NCBI GenBank assembly: GCA_014730235.1
Contig: WJIO01000323.1
Location: 1-34,929, forward strand
Length of the DNA: 34,929 nt
Reading direction: 5' to 3'
Source of the DNA: Candidatus Poribacteria bacterium
GTDB taxonomy: Bacteria; Poribacteria; DTPJ01; WJIO01
Position 1 is the first letter of the stretch. Every line of letters begins with the position of its first letter. Under the pieces are notes generated by a model, which saw nothing but the letters and a program-made list of their open reading frames with translations, made no database searches and was not told the origin of the DNA. The position numbers and the translations under genes were made by a program. Shown here piece by piece: positions 14,635 through 23,537 of the stretch.

Positions 14635-15414
14635 ATGAAAATAGGATGTCAGATCGGTGTATGGGGTGGAAGTCCAGAGCAAACCACAAAAGAAATGGGA
14701 TCAGCCGGTATCGAGGGTATAGAGGTATTTACTGTCCATCTTAACCAGTATTTCGGTCAGGAAAAAGGGGTAAGGAAATTCCTGGAAGATAACAACATTG
14801 AACTTACCGGGGCGTATTTTAACAACGATAAATTTATCTCTGCGGAAAAAGAAGATGAAGTATTATCAGAAGCCGTTAAAGCCGCTGATTTTCTCGCTAA
14901 AGTTAATTCATCATTTATCATACTAAACGGCGGGGTTCCAAAAAATCAAAAGCCTGAAGGTTTCAACAATGATGATTTTAAACAGTTAGCTAAAACAATG
15001 AACAGCATAGGCAAAGCGGTGAAAAATTATGGAGTTTCTGCCTGTATACATCCCCATGCCGGCTGTATGATCGAAACGCCGGAAGAGCTTGATAAGCTTC
15101 TTGAATATCTGGATACTTCTCTTGTGGGCCTTTGTCTTCACGCCGCTCATCAGGTTATAGCCGGAGCAGATCCCTATGAAATGTATGAAAAACACGCCGC
15201 TCTGGTTACTTATCTCCATATAGGAGCAATTGGCGAAGGTAACAAAGGGGCTATGCTGGGAGAGGGAATCCTAAATCAGAAGCGTCTTATGAAACCCATC
15301 CTTGAAGCTGGATATGATGGCTGGATCATTGTAGAATCTTCTAAACAGGATGTGCCTGCTAAAGATTATGTTCTGAAAGCTAAGGATTATATAGAAAAAG
15401 AATTACTTAAGTAA
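14635..15414 (+). CDS. Sugar phosphate isomerase/epimerase-like TIM barrel
   Basis: Encodes 259 residues with an ATG after GGAGG. It shows the xylose-isomerase-like TIM-barrel pattern: MKIGCQIGVWGGSPEQ at strand 1, GIEVFTVHL with the metal-ligand Glu, CIHPHAG (His), VGLCLHAAHQVIAGADPYEM, where the usual Asp of the family LDTGH motif is replaced by His, then TYLHIGAIGEGN and a final IIVESS Glu. It probably isomerises or epimerises a sugar or inositol derivative. It is the first gene of an operon with uvrC, an aldo/keto reductase and an FAD oxidoreductase, and only one base separates it from uvrC. Confidence 0.75.
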   Translation: MKIGCQIGVWGGSPEQTTKEMGSAGIEGIEVFTVHLNQYFGQEKGVRKFLEDNNIELTGAYFNNDKFISAEKEDEVLSEAVKAADFLAKVNSSFIILNGGVPKNQKPEGFNNDDFKQLAKTMNSIGKAVKNYGVSACIHPHAGCMIETPEELDKLLEYLDTSLVGLCLHAAHQVIAGADPYEMYEKHAALVTYLHIGAIGEGNKGAMLGEGILNQKRLMKPILEAGYDGWIIVESSKQDVPAKDYVLKAKDYIEKELLK

Positions 15415-15415
15415 A

Positions 15416-17239
15416 ATGAATTCAATAGTAGAAAAAAAATTAGAATCATTACCCTCAAAACCCGGGGTTTACCTGATGAAAGATCAGGACGGAAAGGTTC
15501 TTTATGTTGGCAAAGCATCATCTTTATCCCGTCGGGTAAGGGATTATTTTGGCCCCAATGCCCGTCTCCATGCCATGACTCCCAACTTAATACCTAGGGT
15601 TAAAGACATAGATTACATAATTACTGATAATGAGGTAGAGGCGCTTATACTGGAAAGCAATCTCGTCAAAAAATATAATCCCAGATATAACGTCAGGCTT
15701 AAAGATGATAAACGCTATCCATACCTGAAAGTAACATCAGAGGATTTCCCCAGGATTTCCATGACCCGGATAGTGGAAAATGACGGATCAAAATATTATG
15801 GGCCTTATGTTCATGCCAAAGCCACAAGACAAACTCTGAAGGAAATAACTAAAGCATTTCCCATACGCACCTGTGATCTCAACATAGAAGAAGGTAAGAC
15901 AGACAACCGTCCCTGCCTTGATTTTCATATAGGCCGATGCCTGGCTCCGTGTGCAGGAATGGTGGATAAGGAAGAATATCAGGAAGTATGCCAAAGTGTA
16001 GGGGCTTTCCTGAAAGGTGATTCCAGACCGGTTATCAGAAAGCTTATGGATAAAATGAATCAGGCAGCCGCTGATCTGAATTTCGAAAGAGCAGCTCACT
16101 TCAGGGATCGAATCGAAAATATAGAGAAGATACTCCAGAAACAGAATGTCACTTCCAGCAGAGGGGAAGATCAGGATGTAATAGGTTTTTACAGAAAAGA
16201 TGATGAAGCATGTGTGCAGATACTAATGGTAAGAGGAGGAAAACTCCTTGACAAAGAGCATTTCTTCATGAATGGAACGGAGGAATCTTCATCAACTGAT
16301 ATAATTACAGCATTTATTACCCAATATTATCATGATGCTTCTTTTGTGCCGAAGACAATAATACTTCAGGACAGTCCGGAGATGCCAGAAGTAATTACTA
16401 AATGGTTAAGCGAAAAGCGAGGCTCTAATGTAGAACTCCACGTACCCCAAAAAGGTAGAAAACTAAGCATGGTGGAAATGGCATCCAAGAACGCCAAATC
16501 CATACTGGAGAGGGATAAACAGCAAAAGGTATTCAAACAGGACGATAATCCCGCTCTAATTGCATTAAAAGATATTCTATCCCTACCAACCCAACCCCAT
16601 CGAATTGATGCATTTGATATATCAAATATGGGCGGTAATATGGCAGTAGGCTCTATGGTTGTCTTTATTGATGGTAAGCCGGAAAAATCAGAATATCGAA
16701 GGTTCAGAATCAAGACAGTAAAAGGTCAGGATGACTTCGCCATGATGCGGGAGGTTATAACTAGACGATTCAGAGGGGCGTTGGAAGAGGACAAACCCCT
16801 GCCGGATCTGCTTCTGGTGGACGGTGGCAAAGGACAGCTTAACGCTGCCCTCATAGCTCTAAGGGATGTAGAAATAGAGGAAAGCCAACCCATAATAGGT
16901 CTGGCAAAGAAGTTTGAAGAGATATATCTACCGGGACAATCAGAACCAATTATATTGAGTGATCGTGACCCCGCCTTGCACCTGATACAGAGAATCCGCG
17001 ACGAAGCTCATCGCTTTGCTATTGCATATCATCACAAACTTATGGAAAAAACTATGTCAGTCTCTATACTGGATTATATACCAAACATAGGCCCAAAAAG
17101 AAAGCAGATGCTTATGCAGTATTTTGGCTCTATAGAAAACATGCAGGGAGCCAGTATAGATGATCTCAGAAGTGTAAAAGGTATAACCCAAAAAATTGCC
17201 GAAGATATAAAGAAATATTTAAGCTCCAACAGTGGTTGA
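15416..17239 (+). CDS. uvrC: Excinuclease ABC subunit C
   Basis: Encodes 607 residues, the usual length. It makes both incisions in nucleotide excision repair with UvrA and UvrB. The N-terminal GIY-YIG nuclease has GVYLMKDQDGKVLYVGKA. Four cysteines near residues 152-180 (RTCDLN, NRPCLDFHIGRCLAPC) match the proposed iron-sulfur site. A UVR helix pair near 205-240 binds UvrB. The RNase H-like C-terminal nuclease retains Asp401 (FDISN), Asp469 (LVDGGKGQ) and His532 (DEAHRFA). Helix-hairpin-helix motifs end the protein (IPNIGPKRKQML). The start follows the isomerase stop by one base with no strong ribosome site, suggesting coupling. Its place inside a sugar-metabolism operon is unusual. Confidence 0.97.
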   Translation: MNSIVEKKLESLPSKPGVYLMKDQDGKVLYVGKASSLSRRVRDYFGPNARLHAMTPNLIPRVKDIDYIITDNEVEALILESNLVKKYNPRYNVRLKDDKRYPYLKVTSEDFPRISMTRIVENDGSKYYGPYVHAKATRQTLKEITKAFPIRTCDLNIEEGKTDNRPCLDFHIGRCLAPCAGMVDKEEYQEVCQSVGAFLKGDSRPVIRKLMDKMNQAAADLNFERAAHFRDRIENIEKILQKQNVTSSRGEDQDVIGFYRKDDEACVQILMVRGGKLLDKEHFFMNGTEESSSTDIITAFITQYYHDASFVPKTIILQDSPEMPEVITKWLSEKRGSNVELHVPQKGRKLSMVEMASKNAKSILERDKQQKVFKQDDNPALIALKDILSLPTQPHRIDAFDISNMGGNMAVGSMVVFIDGKPEKSEYRRFRIKTVKGQDDFAMMREVITRRFRGALEEDKPLPDLLLVDGGKGQLNAALIALRDVEIEESQPIIGLAKKFEEIYLPGQSEPIILSDRDPALHLIQRIRDEAHRFAIAYHHKLMEKTMSVSILDYIPNIGPKRKQMLMQYFGSIENMQGASIDDLRSVKGITQKIAEDIKKYLSSNSG

Positions 17240-17278
17240 TAGATTTAATAAGACTTAGCAATATAAGGAGTCAGGCTT

Positions 17279-18085
17279 ATGCGTTATAATCTCCCTCAAA
17301 TTGTTCTCGGTCGTACCGGACTGAAAGTCACCCGTTTGGGTATTGGCGGTGCATACTGTGAATCCGCGGATATATACAGAACTGCTATAGACTGTGGAAT
17401 CAACTACATAGACACTGCTCGTACATACAAAGATGGTGATGATGAAAAAGTCATCGGACAGGCTATAAAAGGCCAGCGTGATAAGCTTATTTTAGCTTCT
17501 AAAACTACTAAAAGGGATGCAGATGGGGCCAGAGCGGAACTTGAAATATCCCTTGAACTCCTTGGTATAGATTATATAGATATCTATCAGCTTCATCATC
17601 TGAATACTCAACCTGAACGGGAACAGGCTTTGGGTTCTGGTGGAGCTTTGGAAGCGGTTCAAAAAGCAAGGGATGAAGGCCTTGTCCGCTTTATTGGTGT
17701 TACAGGACACGACTGGATTCAGATACAGGCTGCCGTTGCAACAGGATTCTTTGATACAGTATTATGCTGGTATAATTGTGCTATGCGGGATGCAGAGGAT
17801 ACGGTCTTTGCAGAAGCATTAAATCACAATACAGGCGTGGTAATTATGAATGCCACTAGAACGGATAAACTCCTTCGCAGAAAGAAACATCCTGATATTG
17901 AGCAGTTCTATCGTTATGTACTAAATCACAAAGCTGTGCATATTACCATAAGAGGACTTAGAGATATTGAATCATTCTATAAGGTTGCATCTGGAATATC
18001 AGACCATATTGAACTTACTCCCCGGGAAAAATCTGAGTTAGAAGCTTATGGAGCCAGTATGAAAGAATCCGGTGAACTGGATTAA
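17279..18085 (+). CDS. Aldo/keto reductase family protein
   Basis: Encodes 268 residues with AAGGAG before the ATG. GRTGLKVTRLGIGG opens the barrel. The catalytic tetrad is visible as Asp45 and Tyr50 (DTARTY), Lys75 (ASKT) and a His at 106-107 (QLHHL). GLVRFIGVTGH and a shortened C-terminal region follow. Such enzymes reduce aldehydes or ketones, or oxidise sugars, with NADPH. It lies 39 bases after uvrC and 14 before the FAD oxidoreductase, which suggests a shared small-molecule pathway with the isomerase. The substrate is unknown. Confidence 0.85.
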   Translation: MRYNLPQIVLGRTGLKVTRLGIGGAYCESADIYRTAIDCGINYIDTARTYKDGDDEKVIGQAIKGQRDKLILASKTTKRDADGARAELEISLELLGIDYIDIYQLHHLNTQPEREQALGSGGALEAVQKARDEGLVRFIGVTGHDWIQIQAAVATGFFDTVLCWYNCAMRDAEDTVFAEALNHNTGVVIMNATRTDKLLRRKKHPDIEQFYRYVLNHKAVHITIRGLRDIESFYKVASGISDHIELTPREKSELEAYGASMKESGELD

Positions 18086-18099
18086 AAAAGGGTTTTAAA

Positions 18100-19467
18100 A
18101 TGGATTACTATGTAGAACCGGAAAAGAATTTACCCATAAAGCATTTTGATGTGGTAGTGGCAGGTGGTGGTACAGCAGGAGTTGTCGCTGCACTGGCATC
18201 AGCCCGTAATGGTGCAAAAACAGTTCTAATAGAGGCAAAAGGTTATACCGGAGGTATAGCTGTGGAAGGTGGAACAGCTTTGCATAGTTTTTATAACCTT
18301 TGGAAAGCCTTTCCGGGAGTGGAAAAACGTCAGGTTGTAAAAGGTATCCCCCAGGAGATTGTAGACCATCTTAAAAAAGTTGGTGGAACATCGGGTCACG
18401 CAGAAATGCTCAGACGCTATGACTATGATTCAGTATGCACCGCTATTGACACTGAGTTATATAAGCTTGTAACCCTTGAAATGCTCGAAGAAGCCGGGGT
18501 TTCCCTGTTTCTGAATACACTTATTACAGGAGCTATTATGGATGGTTCAGTAATCAGAGGAGTAATAGCGGAAAGTCGGTCTGGAAGGGAGGCGATTTAC
18601 GCCAAATCCTTTATAGACTGTACCGGTTATGGTGATCTGTGTGCTTATGCCGGTGCTGATTACACTGAACCAAATGATTACGGCGTTGCAAACAGCATAG
18701 GTATCGCTAATGTTAGCGTTGAAAAATACCACGAATTTCTCAAATCTCATGATGCCCTGGGGGATTACAGCCAGGGTATGCGCAGCGGAAAAGAAGGTCA
18801 AATCGTGAGATTAAGCGGAAGTGCAGCGAAAATATCCCCTGAATTTGCAAAAGCAGTGCAGGAAGCTCATATGGCTATGGTTACAACTACCGTTCATGAT
18901 GATTATTTCATGTTTATCAAGATAGGTTACAGAATGCCTGTTAGTCCAACAGACAGGGATGCTGTAGCAAAAGCGGAAGTAGAGATCAGAAGACGACAGC
19001 TAAAAGCTGTGGAGATCTTTAGAAAGTATGTTCCCGGGTGTGAAAAAGCCTTTATAGCCAGGACAAGTCCTACACTGTGCATCAGGCGCGGAAAATTGAT
19101 AAGATGTGATTATGACATCACCCTTTCGGATGTGCTTGAAGGAAGGCACTTTGATGATGATATAATGTCCTATGGTTTTCATGACAGCGCCCCACGTCTA
19201 CAGATCAAGGACGGCGGCACTTATGGTATACCATATAAAGCTTTAATAGTGGCCGGGATAGATAATCTTCTTGCCGCTGGAATGTTAATAACCTCAGACC
19301 ATGATGCCCACATGTCCACCAGGAATACTGTATGCTGCATGGGTCAGGGTCAGGCGGTTGGAACAGTGGCAGCCCTTTGTGTCCGTAAAAACTGTGGAAC
19401 CCGGGAGCTTGAATATGCCAGCTTGAGAGATGTTCTCATTAATGAAGGCGTGTATCTTGAAAATTAA
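18100..19467 (+). CDS. FAD-dependent oxidoreductase
   Basis: Encodes 455 residues. The N-terminal dinucleotide-binding motif FDVVVAGGGTAGVVAALASA (about 14-33) and VLIEAKGYTGGIAVEGG mark the FAD_oxidored-type family, common in Planctomycetes and Poribacteria next to sugar enzymes. SFIDCTGYGDLCAYAGA and a C-terminal NLLAAGMLITSDHDAHMSTR with CCMGQGQAVGTVAALC complete the FAD site. Last gene of the isomerase-uvrC-AKR operon. Its stop codon overlaps that of the convergent beta-propeller gene by four bases, with no room for a separate terminator. Confidence 0.85.
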   Translation: MDYYVEPEKNLPIKHFDVVVAGGGTAGVVAALASARNGAKTVLIEAKGYTGGIAVEGGTALHSFYNLWKAFPGVEKRQVVKGIPQEIVDHLKKVGGTSGHAEMLRRYDYDSVCTAIDTELYKLVTLEMLEEAGVSLFLNTLITGAIMDGSVIRGVIAESRSGREAIYAKSFIDCTGYGDLCAYAGADYTEPNDYGVANSIGIANVSVEKYHEFLKSHDALGDYSQGMRSGKEGQIVRLSGSAAKISPEFAKAVQEAHMAMVTTTVHDDYFMFIKIGYRMPVSPTDRDAVAKAEVEIRRRQLKAVEIFRKYVPGCEKAFIARTSPTLCIRRGKLIRCDYDITLSDVLEGRHFDDDIMSYGFHDSAPRLQIKDGGTYGIPYKALIVAGIDNLLAAGMLITSDHDAHMSTRNTVCCMGQGQAVGTVAALCVRKNCGTRELEYASLRDVLINEGVYLEN

Positions 19468-20618
19468 ACAATATGTGAGACATCCAAGACATACATATGC
19501 CGATGATTTTCATGGGCTGAATCAATACACACCTGCTGACCATCCCGGCTCCATCGGGGATGTAAATCACAGCGTATTTCCCCACGCAATTTTGGTGGGG
19601 CATAAAATCTACCTATGTCTATACGCTTTCCATCAGCCAACCTGTAGAGAATTAAAGTGCGCTTATGCTCCCGGTCGGGATAAGTATCGGTAAGTATCCA
19701 TTGACCATCTGGCGAATATGAGCAGTGACCATCTGTAGTCAGAACACCCTCGCCGATGATCTGTTTTTCATCTGTGCCGTCGGTAAAAACAAAATACCTG
19801 TCGCCTATATCATGCTGAGTAGCCCAGGCCAGTATATGTTTATTATCCTGCCAGTCAAAATGGGAAACCATGTCATGATCAGCAACACAGTGTATCTCTG
19901 ATCCGTCGGGATTTGCTGTGAATAATCGGGTCCAATGTCCCCGTCCTTCTTGCCTTCTCCATCGGTGCAAAAATAAAAATCGGGAACTATCGTGGTTAAA
20001 TTGTAGGTGATTGAACCAATGCTTAACTCCCTCCATACTGGCTTTATGTCTTATTTCTACAATTTGAGCCAGAGAAATGATTAGCTTGTAATCACCGGAT
20101 TCCAGATTAAGAAGGTAGATACCGTCGTATTCGGGATGCAGTTCATCTTCATCGGGCAAAGGCAGACCCGGATAACCATATCCCTGGCGCATCTGATGTA
20201 TCCTGGAGAAATTTACGCTGACGGCAAATTTACCATCACGACTAAGGGCATATATCGGCAGAGGTAAAGTCTTACTTTCACCTGTATGAATATCCCTGAT
20301 AACTGATATAAAAACATCGCCAACTCTGTCATTGTATATAATAAGCCTGTCCGGGGCATCGGGCATCCACTGGAGCATGGTTCCCTGCTGCCAGTTCCAG
20401 GCGTGGGTTTCAGCAATAGTTTTCCACTTGTTTTCATCTTCCCGGTCTATTAAGCCTATTTCGGCTGTATCATCGGGTTCTGGCGGTCTGTCCATAAATT
20501 CAACAGCCAATCCAAGCATATATCTTCCGGTAATATCCCAGGGAAATTTGTCGTAATAACCAAAAAAATGATGTTTCGTTCCTTGCGTTACAGGTACTAT
20601 CTGAGGATATATAGACAT
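19464..20618 (-). CDS. Beta-propeller (TolB-like) protein
   Basis: The ORF can begin at GTG 20648, but ATG 20618 (MSIYPQIVPV, 384 residues) has GGGAG seven bases upstream and avoids overlap with the previous gene. There is no signal peptide. Several blades of the TolB/WD40-like type are seen: CSYSPDGQWILTDTYPD, HPRWSRDGQQVCIDSAHE and FNHDSSRFLFLHRW. The N-terminal HHFFGYYDKFPWD and HAWNWQQGTMLQWMPD are conserved-looking. Conserved His residues near the C-terminus recall oligogalacturonate-lyase-fold propellers, but I cannot confirm activity. It follows the FolE2-like gene by 16 bases and is probably its operon partner. Confidence 0.65.
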   Translation of the reverse strand: MSIYPQIVPVTQGTKHHFFGYYDKFPWDITGRYMLGLAVEFMDRPPEPDDTAEIGLIDREDENKWKTIAETHAWNWQQGTMLQWMPDAPDRLIIYNDRVGDVFISVIRDIHTGESKTLPLPIYALSRDGKFAVSVNFSRIHQMRQGYGYPGLPLPDEDELHPEYDGIYLLNLESGDYKLIISLAQIVEIRHKASMEGVKHWFNHLQFNHDSSRFLFLHRWRRQEGRGHWTRLFTANPDGSEIHCVADHDMVSHFDWQDNKHILAWATQHDIGDRYFVFTDGTDEKQIIGEGVLTTDGHCSYSPDGQWILTDTYPDREHKRTLILYRLADGKRIDIGRFYAPPKLRGEIRCDLHPRWSRDGQQVCIDSAHENHRHMYVLDVSHIV

Positions 20619-20634
20619 ATCAGGTCTCCCTACT

Positions 20635-21417
20635 TCATTCATGTCCACTAAAAGGAACCCACATACTCTTTTCCGTTCCTATTATGGTGCTGTATGAGTG
20701 CAGCATACCAAAGTTACTGCATTTTACGGAATACCAGCTAATGTAAGGTTTAGCTGTAAGTTCTCTTTTTATTTTGTCCGTCATAACCACGCTGGATATA
20801 TTCTCCCTATGTACCTTTTGGATAATATAAACCTGGTCTTCCTTCGTGAGGAAAGAATATACCGGAGATAAGGCGTTTCTATCCACAATATCAACAATTT
20901 CTTCAGGATATATATCTTCCGACGATTCTACTTCAATAACCGCTAGACTTAGTTGCCCAAACAGACCACCGGGAACAGTTGGGTCTGAGGCAGGATATGT
21001 AGTAATAGCCGGTACTTCAATTTTGAAAAACACCTTTGGCTCCCGGTTAATGGATGAGACCTTAACGGAATACGTGCATAGATACCTGACAAGGCATCTT
21101 TCTTTCGATACAGGTGTAGTTTTCTCCATAAAGAACGGATAGTTAAAGTCAATCTTAACCGTAGTCGCTTTTAATTCATCCAGATAATCAAGGATATTGG
21201 CTCTAAGGGTTTTAGTGCCTATTCGATCCTTATGTTCATGGACAATGCTGATAAACTTGTCAATCCAACGGGCTTCAAATTCGCCCATAATCCTTGCATT
21301 AATGGATATATCAGCTATGGTAAATTGACCTTCAGGATCAACTTTTGATATCACCCGCATGGGAAAAGGTAAGTCATTCATACCCACATCAACCAGGAAT
21401 TTCTTTTCGTCCACCAA
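20635..21417 (-). CDS. FolE2-like (GTP cyclohydrolase IB fold) protein lacking metal ligands
   Basis: The longest ORF starts inside the upstream gene. TTG 21417, two bases after that gene's stop and six after AGGTGG, gives 260 residues, the normal FolE2 length. The family frame is clear: VGMNDLPFPMRV, FEARWIDKFISIVHEH, DFNYPFFMEKTTPVS, VDRNALSPVY, PYISWYSVKCSNFGMLHSYS. The active-site blocks are changed. The usual LCPCSK region reads TTYPASDP, so the catalytic and metal Cys is absent. GAHNQRS becomes GLFGQLS, losing His, and HNHSA becomes HSYST. It is therefore probably not a standard GTP cyclohydrolase. It may be a binding or structural relative, or use another chemistry. Confidence 0.75.
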   Translation of the reverse strand: MVDEKKFLVDVGMNDLPFPMRVISKVDPEGQFTIADISINARIMGEFEARWIDKFISIVHEHKDRIGTKTLRANILDYLDELKATTVKIDFNYPFFMEKTTPVSKERCLVRYLCTYSVKVSSINREPKVFFKIEVPAITTYPASDPTVPGGLFGQLSLAVIEVESSEDIYPEEIVDIVDRNALSPVYSFLTKEDQVYIIQKVHRENISSVVMTDKIKRELTAKPYISWYSVKCSNFGMLHSYSTIIGTEKSMWVPFSGHE

Positions 21418-21418
21418 T

Positions 21419-22321
21419 TTATTCCACCTTTGCACTATCGGGCCTTGGTATTTCCTGATTTTCCATCTTACCAAAACCTTTGATCTTTATAGTTTGATCC
21501 TCTGTTATATGGACTGTTATATAGGCTTTGTTTTCAACCCCTGGTCCATCAACCATAGATTTTACTGTGATATAATGGACACCGTTGATATTATTATACG
21601 CACCCCTGTGGTCATGCCCTTGAAAAACTGCCAGAACCTTGCCGGAGTCTTCCAGTATTTTTCTGACTTCTTCAGCGTTTTTTACATTATGGGGATCTTC
21701 ATCCGCATCAAGCCTCTGGTGTATAAAAGCTATGGCGGTTTTGTCGGTCTGATTTAAGTCCTTCTTAAGCCATTCCTGTTCTTTAGCTGGTATGTAGGTT
21801 TCAGTCCACTGAAAATTCCCTGCGTTATAATCCGAACCGTCTTCATTGTAACAAGCGTCTAGGACAATGAAATGGAAATCACTTTTATCGAAGGAATAAT
21901 AGTTTTTGGTCGCCCCACTGTTCTCAATAAACTGCTTTTTGGAAAATGTAGCTACATCATGATTACCGATGACGTAATGTTTTTCACCCTCAAATTTGTT
22001 ATATTCCTCTTCGATCCGCTTCAGATAGCTTAATTCAGCTTCTAAAGTTTCGCCCTTATCCACATAATCTCCCAACTCAATGATAAATGATGGCTTAATT
22101 TTGTTGAAATCCTTTATCATCGCCCGGGTTTTTGCTATGGAATCCCGGTAATGTCTTTGGCCAGCCGTATCCCTGTCAGCGTAATGAATATCACTTACAA
22201 CGCCAAAAACTATATCTTCATCGTTCGATATTGCAAATTGATTTATAGAAAACATACCAATACATACCATTCCTAAGGCAAGATATAATGGTTTAATAAA
22301 GCCTTTACAAAAGATTTTCAT
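21419..22321 (-). CDS. Calcineurin-like metallophosphoesterase
   Basis: The ORF extends to 22345, but ATG 22321 with AAAGG upstream is preferred and gives 300 residues. The N-terminus is a signal or anchor helix (LYLALGMVCIGMFSI), so the enzyme should face the periplasm. All five metal motifs are present: SDIHYAD, LGDYVD, GNHD, FIHQRL and GHDHRG. It should hydrolyse a phosphomonoester or phosphodiester; the nearest general type is the CpdA-like or purple-acid-like set. Its stop lies just before the FolE2-like start, so the two are translationally coupled, with the beta-propeller gene last. Confidence 0.85.
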   Translation of the reverse strand: MKIFCKGFIKPLYLALGMVCIGMFSINQFAISNDEDIVFGVVSDIHYADRDTAGQRHYRDSIAKTRAMIKDFNKIKPSFIIELGDYVDKGETLEAELSYLKRIEEEYNKFEGEKHYVIGNHDVATFSKKQFIENSGATKNYYSFDKSDFHFIVLDACYNEDGSDYNAGNFQWTETYIPAKEQEWLKKDLNQTDKTAIAFIHQRLDADEDPHNVKNAEEVRKILEDSGKVLAVFQGHDHRGAYNNINGVHYITVKSMVDGPGVENKAYITVHITEDQTIKIKGFGKMENQEIPRPDSAKVE

Positions 22322-22345
22322 AACCAGACCTTTCTTATTTTTCAT

Positions 22346-22503
22346 GGCTTTTTCGGCTTGAATGTGGTGATAATTTGAAATTCTCTCCGCTTATCATTCC
22401 TGCTTCAAGCCTTTTAAAAGGCTTGAAGCAGGAATGATAAATAGGGGATATTTTTTCTTAATTGGACATTGTTTTTTATATTTCCAAACTCAAGCAGGAA
22501 TAA
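22346..22503. repeat. MITE-family repeat, diverged (copy E)
   Basis: Starts GGCTTTTTCGGCTTGAATGT, has the TCATTCCTGCTTCAAGCC / GGCTTGAAGCAGGAATGA hairpin, and ends in a decayed terminus near CAAACTCAAGCAGGAATAAT. No clear target duplication. It lies between the ADP-ribosylglycohydrolase stop and the phosphoesterase start. Confidence 0.6.
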
Positions 22504-22587
22504 TCTTATTATTCAAATGAATTGTTGATTTTCAATATTCTATACTTATCTAAGTGTTGTGTCAACTGTATTTTATATTCAAAAACA

Positions 22588-23535
22588 CTAAAATCCACTA
22601 TTCATAACTACCCAGGTATTATAAAGTTCCTTTGCCAGCTTTGTTACATAATCTCGTCCCTTATAACCATTTTCAAGTTTATTAAGCCAATTTTCCGGTA
22701 TACATTTGTATCCATGATATGCCCCGGCGATTGCGCCGCTCATGGCCCCAATAGTATCAGTATCACCACCAAGGCCAATGGCAAATATAACAGAGTTCTT
22801 AAAATCAATATGTCTTAAAAATGAGTATATGGCGGTAGGAACTGAGTCAAAAGCGGCAACGCCATTGCCCAGGTTTATTATTACTTCATCCTGAGAAGGT
22901 GTGGATTTTAGAAACTTTACAATATGATCCAGTTTTTCATGATATATTTCTGCATCTGAGGGTAATTCATCCTTTAGTTTATCTACCATTTCCGTTGGAT
23001 TTAACTTGCCCGTTAATCCATATTGCAATGCCAGCGCCACTGAGCAAGCTTGTAAAGCTGCTCCTGTTTTTCCCAGGATGTGGGTATGGGTAATTATACT
23101 GGAAAACAGGGCAACCTCAAGCAATTTATCTTTATCGTGATGATATAGTAATCCCAATGGCGCGATGCGCATGGCTGCACCGTTTCCATATGAACCACCC
23201 CTGAATATTGCTGAACCGGAATGATTCCATGAAACCCCAGATAAAAGCCTTTGAATTACACGTACTGCACCAGAACCATAACCCCGCATAGGATCGAAAT
23301 TTTCCGTAAATTTTCTGGCAACATCAGCACCTTCAAAGCCTTTGTTTTCAATCAGGGATTCAGCTATACTAATCATCATCTGGGTGTCATCGGTATATCT
23401 GCCTTCATAAAGGGGATTTTCTATTTTGTTGATATCTATTGATTTACCATCACGTCCTTCATAGGGTCTGCCCAGTGCATCTCCAACAAAAGTTCCCATC
23501 ATAGAGCCGATGAACCTGGCCTCTATTTCTGACAT
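22588..23535 (-). CDS. ADP-ribosylglycohydrolase family protein
   Basis: ATG 23535 with GGGAG seven bases upstream is preferred over the in-frame GTG at 23541, giving 315 residues. FVGDALGRPYEG near the N-terminus, YTDDTQMMISIAESL and the late GLGGDTDTIGAMSGAIAGAY are the paired Asp-rich motifs that bind two Mg2+ ions in the DraG/ARH fold. The protein should remove ADP-ribose from a protein or act on a related ADP-ribosyl or nucleoside compound. It starts two bases after the stop of the Gfo/Idh/MocA gene, so the two are coupled. No DraT-like partner is in the window. Confidence 0.88.
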   Translation of the reverse strand: MSEIEARFIGSMMGTFVGDALGRPYEGRDGKSIDINKIENPLYEGRYTDDTQMMISIAESLIENKGFEGADVARKFTENFDPMRGYGSGAVRVIQRLLSGVSWNHSGSAIFRGGSYGNGAAMRIAPLGLLYHHDKDKLLEVALFSSIITHTHILGKTGAALQACSVALALQYGLTGKLNPTEMVDKLKDELPSDAEIYHEKLDHIVKFLKSTPSQDEVIINLGNGVAAFDSVPTAIYSFLRHIDFKNSVIFAIGLGGDTDTIGAMSGAIAGAYHGYKCIPENWLNKLENGYKGRDYVTKLAKELYNTWVVMNSGF

Positions 23536-23537
23536 CC

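Noticed and set aside
21359-21757. 132-residue plus-strand ORF over the phosphoesterase end
   Set aside because: Opposite-strand shadow; the minus-strand frame carries all five metallophosphoesterase motifs.
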